A stretch of DNA of 64,000 nt from Enterobacteriaceae bacterium LSJC7 (GTDB lineage Bacteria; Pseudomonadota; Gammaproteobacteria; Enterobacterales; Enterobacteriaceae). The translations under genes and the position numbers were made by a program. Below, piece by piece: positions 60,427 through 64,000 of this stretch. Positions within the stretch are counted from its first letter, which is position 1, and each line of letters begins with the position of its first letter. Under the pieces are notes generated by a model, which ran no database searches, was not told the DNA's origin, and saw only the letters and a list, made by a program, of their open reading frames with translations. Where the stretch lies: contig AMFN01000002.1 in assembly GCA_000302695.1 (NCBI GenBank), positions 621,948-685,947 of the forward strand. Reading direction: 5' to 3'.

Positions 60427-60795
60427 ATGGTTTTTGGCACCAGGCAACTTGCATTCCTCGCTGTAATCGCCTCTTTAACACCGTCCGCTGTTCTCGCTCA
60501 TGCACATCTGGTATCACAGACTCCGGCCGCAGATGTCACCGTGACGCCTGCACCCAGCGAACTGACGCTTAGCTTTTCGGAAGGTGTGGAGCCAGGTTTT
60601 AGCGGCGTGACGCTCAGCGGACCGCAGCAGCAGAAGCGCTCGACCGGCAAAGTGCAGCTGGCAACCGGAGATGCTAAAACGCTTATCGTTCCACTTAAAA
60701 CGGCACTGACTGCGGGTGACTGGCAGGTCGACTGGCACGTTGTGTCGGTGGACGGTCATAAAACGCGCGGCAGCTACCGCTTTCACGTGAAGTAA
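60427..60795 (+). CDS. yobA: CopC-domain periplasmic protein YobA
   Basis: About 122 aa: a Sec signal ending VLA, then the mature start HAHLVSQTPAADV, whose first histidine fits the CopC copper site, and WHVVSVDGHKTRGSYRFHV at the end with the second histidine. Binds copper in the periplasm and works with YebZ. Two ATGs are possible (60418, 60427); the second has better spacing from AAGGGA. One base separates it from yebZ. Confidence 0.92.
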   Translation: MVFGTRQLAFLAVIASLTPSAVLAHAHLVSQTPAADVTVTPAPSELTLSFSEGVEPGFSGVTLSGPQQQKRSTGKVQLATGDAKTLIVPLKTALTAGDWQVDWHVVSVDGHKTRGSYRFHVK

Positions 60796-60796
60796 C

Positions 60797-61672
60797 ATGC
60801 TGGCTGATATCCACATTGCGTTACGCTTTAGCCATTTTCTGGCGCTGATGCTGCTGGCAGGGGCCGCGGTGTGCAGTGCCTGGCTGGCGTCGGGGGAGTT
60901 TCGCACAGTAATGGCGCGCCGCCTGATGCGCCTGTGGCTGCCCGCAGCACTTATCAATCTCATCAGTACGCTGCTGATTCTGGCGGTGCAGGGCGGTCTG
61001 ATGGGCCAGGGCTGGCCGGATGTTTTCAGGCCTGAGGTCTGGGGGATGGTGCTCGATACACGCTTTGGTGCGGTCTGGCTATGGCAGATAGTGCTGGCCG
61101 TTGTCACCGTTATTGTCGTGGTGCTTCGTCCCCACCGGCTCCAGCCGCTGTTGGTTTGCCTTGCGGCTTTCCAGCTGATAGTGCTGGCCGATACCGGGCA
61201 TGCGGCAATGCGTGATGGGCTGACAGGTCTTGTGCACCGGCTTAATCACGGTTTGCATTTGCTGGCTGTGGCGTGGTGGGTTGGCGGCTTGCCGCCCTTG
61301 CTGGTGTGTATGCGCATGGCGCACAAGCCGCGCTGGCGCGACACGGCCATCACAGCGATGATGCGCTACTCGCGCTATGGACATCTGGCGGTAGCCGTTG
61401 CGATTTTCACCGGGATTATCAACAGCCTGTTCATTCTCGGCTGGCGCTGGCCGTGGCCCAGCGGCTATGTACAGCTGCTGATGGTGAAGGTTGCGCTGGT
61501 TGTGCTAATGGTGATGATTGCGCTTGTAAACCGTTATCTGTTAGTCCCACGTTTTACGCGCAGTAGCGCTGGCGCGCAACGTGCGTTTGTTGTGATGACA
61601 CAAATCGAGATGGCTCTGGCGGTGCTGGTGATTCTCTGCGTCAGTATTTTTGCCACCCGTGAACCTTTTTAA
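60797..61672 (+). CDS. yebZ: CopD-family copper-transport membrane protein YebZ
   Basis: A 291-aa inner-membrane protein with about eight hydrophobic helices and CopD-type histidines ([44 protein letters not shown]). With YobA and YebY it forms a copper acquisition/handling operon. It starts one base after yobA and ends 17 before yebY. Confidence 0.94.
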   Translation: MLADIHIALRFSHFLALMLLAGAAVCSAWLASGEFRTVMARRLMRLWLPAALINLISTLLILAVQGGLMGQGWPDVFRPEVWGMVLDTRFGAVWLWQIVLAVVTVIVVVLRPHRLQPLLVCLAAFQLIVLADTGHAAMRDGLTGLVHRLNHGLHLLAVAWWVGGLPPLLVCMRMAHKPRWRDTAITAMMRYSRYGHLAVAVAIFTGIINSLFILGWRWPWPSGYVQLLMVKVALVVLMVMIALVNRYLLVPRFTRSSAGAQRAFVVMTQIEMALAVLVILCVSIFATREPF

Positions 61673-61689
61673 TCCGGAATAGAGTAACA

Positions 61690-62028
61690 ATGAAAAAAAC
61701 GCTGATAACGCTTTTACTGATTGTGGCTTCTGGCTCAGCGCTTGGCGCACCACAGGTGATTACCGTGAGCCGCTTTGAGGTAGGTAAGGATAAATGGGCT
61801 TTTACGCGTGAAGAGGTGATGCTGGCATGCCGTCCCGGGGAGGCGCTGTTTGTCATTAACCCGAGCACGCTGGTGCAGTATCCGCTTAACGACGTCGCGG
61901 CACAGCAGATTAAAGAGGGCAAAACCAGCGGCCAGCCGATTGAAATTATTCTGGCTGATGACCCTGCAACACCAGGCCAAAAGATGTCTCTCGCCCCGTT
62001 TGTAGAGCGTGCGCGTAAGCTCTGCTGA
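61690..62028 (+). CDS. yebY: YebY, DUF2511 periplasmic protein
   Basis: A 112-aa protein with a Sec signal (about 1-20, ending LGA) and two cysteines ([17 protein letters not shown] at the end) likely in a disulfide. [20 protein letters not shown] matches E. coli YebY. Third gene of yobA-yebZ-yebY, implicated in copper import. Confidence 0.93.
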   Translation: MKKTLITLLLIVASGSALGAPQVITVSRFEVGKDKWAFTREEVMLACRPGEALFVINPSTLVQYPLNDVAAQQIKEGKTSGQPIEIILADDPATPGQKMSLAPFVERARKLC

Positions 62029-62055
62029 AACTGTTACGGGCTTTACCAGAAAACA

Positions 62056-62097
62056 AAAACCGCCGTTTCCCTGTTTTGGGAACGGCGGTTTTTTTAT
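62056..62097 (+). terminator. Terminator of yobA-yebZ-yebY
   Basis: AAAACCGCCGTTTCCC/GGGAACGGCGGTTTTTTT long perfect hairpin with a T tract. Confidence 0.92.
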
Positions 62098-62166
62098 AAA
62101 AAACAACCGTTCACAGGATTTATGTCTGCTGCGGGCGCAACAAACTGGAAAACCTGCCACGGTCAA

Positions 62167-62176
62167 CTATTCTTAT
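62167..62176 (+). promoter_or_regulatory. Predicted sigma-S promoter (-10) of sdsR
   Basis: CTATTCTTAT places a C at -13 and a TATTCT -10 box seven bases before the SdsR start, the sigma-S preference. Confidence 0.6.
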
Positions 62177-62179
62177 AAG

Positions 62180-62282
62180 GCAAGGCGACTTAGCCTGCAT
62201 TAATGCCAACTTTTAGCGCACGGCTCTCTCCCAAGAGCCATTTCCCTGGACCGAATACAGGAATCGTATTCGGTCTTTTTTT
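62180..62282 (+). ncRNA. sdsR: SdsR (RyeB) sRNA
   Basis: About 103 nt from GCAAGGCGACTTAGCCTG to the T tract after CGAATACAGGAATCGTATTCG. The central TTTTAGCGCACGGCTCTCTC and CCAAGAGCC hairpin and the terminator agree closely with E. coli SdsR, an Hfq-dependent, sigma-S-controlled sRNA repressing ompD, tolC and mutS. It sits after yebY, as in E. coli. The antisense RNA RyeA is expected on the opposite strand over this locus; its ends cannot be set from sequence. Confidence 0.93.
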
Positions 62283-63015
62283 ATTCATTTTTTGTATCTG
62301 TCTGTCGGTGGCGGTTGATTCGTCACTTTCCGCGCCGCCGTACTTCTGTTTTTTTCTCTTATACCACAGTGAAAAATGGTTTAACAATTATTTTACAGGA
62401 AATTAAATCATTCTGATTGGGTTGGTTGTGCCACCGTCTCGTCGTAGCGGCAGAAAGGTGCCGGGCCGCCCTGGTATTAGGTATTGGCGCGAGGTTATGT
62501 CCAGTGAAGGATTGGCTGGGTACTCATTCATGCCCTTTGCCGCGCCCTCAGCGCCGATGAATACCGCACAGAGAAGGCAGGCTCCACGGGGCGGTTGTAG
62601 CGTTACTAAGCCGATGAGAGGGCAGCGATAGCTTTTCCCTGGCCGCCGTAAATATCTGTCAAAAACGCTAACGCATTTCATCAAATGTCCGCGTTAGCTG
62701 TGCCAGCACGGGCGCATATTTTTTGCGGCAAGGAGAATGCGCTCAGTAATGGGTTTAACGCGATACAAAGTGCCAGCACACAGATAATGGCGCTGACTGG
62801 AGCAAGCCAGTGGATGAAAAAAGCACCGTTATCCGTGAAATAATCATTTCAAACTAATCGCAAGGTTGGTTTTTTATTTTGTTATATCAAATTTTAACAG
62901 ACAAAAATAAAGTCTATTTGCTTGAAAAAAACTAAAGTAATCCAGCTGGCAGACGATATTGAAAAGTATGTTCTGTTCTTCGGTATAACCTATGTGTTAA
63001 CAGGGGGTTTTCTAA
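62283..63015. other. Gap between sdsR and the chemoreceptor gene
   Basis: About 730 bases. The part 62403-62690 is GC-rich and has long open frames on both strands that look like an intergenic repeat rather than a gene. The rest is AT-rich and carries the sigma-28 promoter. pphA, which follows sdsR in E. coli, is not here. Confidence 0.5.
62933..62959 (+). promoter_or_regulatory. Predicted sigma-28 (FliA) promoter of the chemoreceptor gene
   Basis: TAAA, exactly 15 bases, then GACGATAT, against the consensus TAAA-N15-GCCGATAA (10 of 12 positions). Start point about 50 bases before the GTG. Confidence 0.75.
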
Positions 63016-64000
63016 GTGTTTAGTTTTAATCTGGAGAGAAAAATTAAAGGCGGATTAATGGTTTTCATTGCCGCCATTATTCTGGTGTTAGGTTACAGCG
63101 TAAACTCATCACAAAAGTCCTATGACAACTTCAACGGGGCCTCGGCTTTATCTTCCCGACTTGTCATGCTGAAAGATGCAAACTATTCACTGGCCATGAT
63201 ACGCGCGCATTTTAATGCGCTGCTGGTCAGCGAAGCTACAGGGCAACCGTTTAGCGAGTCACGCCTGCGTGAGATTGAAAAAAACAATGCTGAAATTAAG
63301 CAAAATATCTCTGCCTGGGTGAGTGAACCCAAAGCCACGAAGTCCGCTGAGGCGCTTTCTCATGAGATTGGCCGCCAGTTTATGGCGCTCGTTGAGTTTA
63401 ACCATAACGGGATAAACCAGCTTGTTAATGGTCAGTATCAGGATTCTGATATGTCCTCGGACTATCAGAATCTCGATCGGACAATTGATAAATATATTGA
63501 AGAAGTAAAAATAATTGAGGCCGGATACAGCGACCAGGCGAAAGCCAGCCGGGATAACCTGCTGTTTGTTTCTGTCACGCTGTGTATCGTCTTTATTTTG
63601 TGCTTTGTCTTTATCTCCCTTTGGTTCAAAAAGAACTTCCTGGGCCGTGTGCAGAGTCTCTCCTTCGTATTCCGTGAAATCAGTAGTGGTAACCTCACCG
63701 TCAACGTACCCCACAGCCAGAAAGATGAGCTGGGCGTATTGTTCGATGAGGCTAACGCCATGAAGTCTTCTTTGCTGGGGATGATTTCATCAGTCAAAGA
63801 AACCTCCTCGCTGATTAAAGTCAGTGCTGCGGAAATGTCCGCTGGTAACCAGGATCTCTCGTCGCGTACTGAAGAGCAGGCCAGCGCGCTTCAGGAAACC
63901 GCGGCCAGCATGGAGCAAATTAAAACTACCGTCAGCAATAACGCCGCAAACGCCCGTCATGCCGATGAACTGGCCAGCGGTGCCAGCAAAACGGCGCATG
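63016..64000 (+). CDS. Methyl-accepting chemotaxis protein, 5' part
   Basis: The first 328 codons of a chemoreceptor running off the window. TM1 is about 13-29 (GLMVFIAAIILVLGYSV), then a helical periplasmic sensor domain of the Tar/Tsr four-helix type (about 32-180), TM2 about 182-203, HAMP about 205-257 and the first methylation helix (SSRTEEQASALQETAASMEQ, about 282-301). GTG start at 63016 with AGGGGG eight bases upstream. The ligand cannot be told: the sensor lacks an obvious Tar/Tsr arginine pair. A sigma-28 promoter upstream places it in the motility regulon. Confidence 0.93.
   Translation, partial: MFSFNLERKIKGGLMVFIAAIILVLGYSVNSSQKSYDNFNGASALSSRLVMLKDANYSLAMIRAHFNALLVSEATGQPFSESRLREIEKNNAEIKQNISAWVSEPKATKSAEALSHEIGRQFMALVEFNHNGINQLVNGQYQDSDMSSDYQNLDRTIDKYIEEVKIIEAGYSDQAKASRDNLLFVSVTLCIVFILCFVFISLWFKKNFLGRVQSLSFVFREISSGNLTVNVPHSQKDELGVLFDEANAMKSSLLGMISSVKETSSLIKVSAAEMSAGNQDLSSRTEEQASALQETAASMEQIKTTVSNNAANARHADELASGASKTAH

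Overview
The window is a chromosomal segment of a member of the Enterobacteriaceae. Gene content, gene order and protein sequences follow the Escherichia coli K-12 stretch that runs from yecC (tcyN) through uvrYC, leuZ, ftnA, araFGH, otsBA, uspC, argS, aspS, ruvABC, znuABC, zwf-edd-eda and ptrB to yebY. Proteins are clearly divergent from E. coli and the backbone is fairly GC-rich, which suggests a genus in the Enterobacter/Cronobacter/Kosakonia neighbourhood. The genus cannot be fixed from this sequence alone.

Region 1 (1-5150): end of a cystine/amino-acid ABC transporter ATPase, yecF, the uvrY-uvrC pair with pgsA, then the tRNA cluster glyW-cysT-leuZ. sdiA, which lies between yecC and yecF in E. 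coli, is absent. Region 2 (5025-10900) is accessory. The 3' part of leuZ plus its terminator is repeated 2.66 kb downstream and brackets an AT-rich insert with a broken IS3-family orfA and an acyltransferase-3 membrane protein. An orphan 109-aa protein, a 70-aa HEAT-like protein and a porin follow. The yecA-tyrP-yecH genes found here in E. coli are missing.

Region 3 (10900-22000): ferritin ftnA, lipoprotein yecR, the 28-aa AzuC small protein with a CRP-type site, yecJ, a DcuB-type C4-dicarboxylate antiporter, a ferritin-like ftnB without an intact ferroxidase centre, the arabinose transporter araFGH, trehalose synthesis otsBA and uspC. Region 4 (22000-35200): a trimethylamine-N-oxide/biotin-sulfoxide respiratory pair (torY-torZ) sits between uspC and argS, where E. 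coli has the large flhDC-mot-che-flhBAE block. Then come argS, yecM, a PatB/MalY-type lyase, cutC (whose 3' end appears to carry the sigma-E sRNA MicL), cmoAB, yecN, yecE and yecD.

Region 5 (35400-62300) is conserved backbone: aspS-nudB, yebC-ruvC, ruvAB, zinc uptake znuABC with a Zur box, mepM, lpxM, pykA, hexR, the Entner-Doudoroff set zwf, edd, eda with HexR- and GntR-type operators, purT with a PurR box, SOS gene yebG with a LexA box, yebF, yebE, ptrB, exoX, yobB, holE, yobA-yebZ-yebY and the stationary-phase sRNA SdsR. Region 6 (62300-64000): a 730-base gap, then the first 328 codons of a methyl-accepting chemotaxis protein with a sigma-28 type promoter. This implies that a motility regulon exists elsewhere in the genome even though the usual flagellar block is not in this window.

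No prophage, CRISPR array or obvious new multi-gene system was seen. The most unusual material is the leuZ insertion region and its small uncharacterised proteins.
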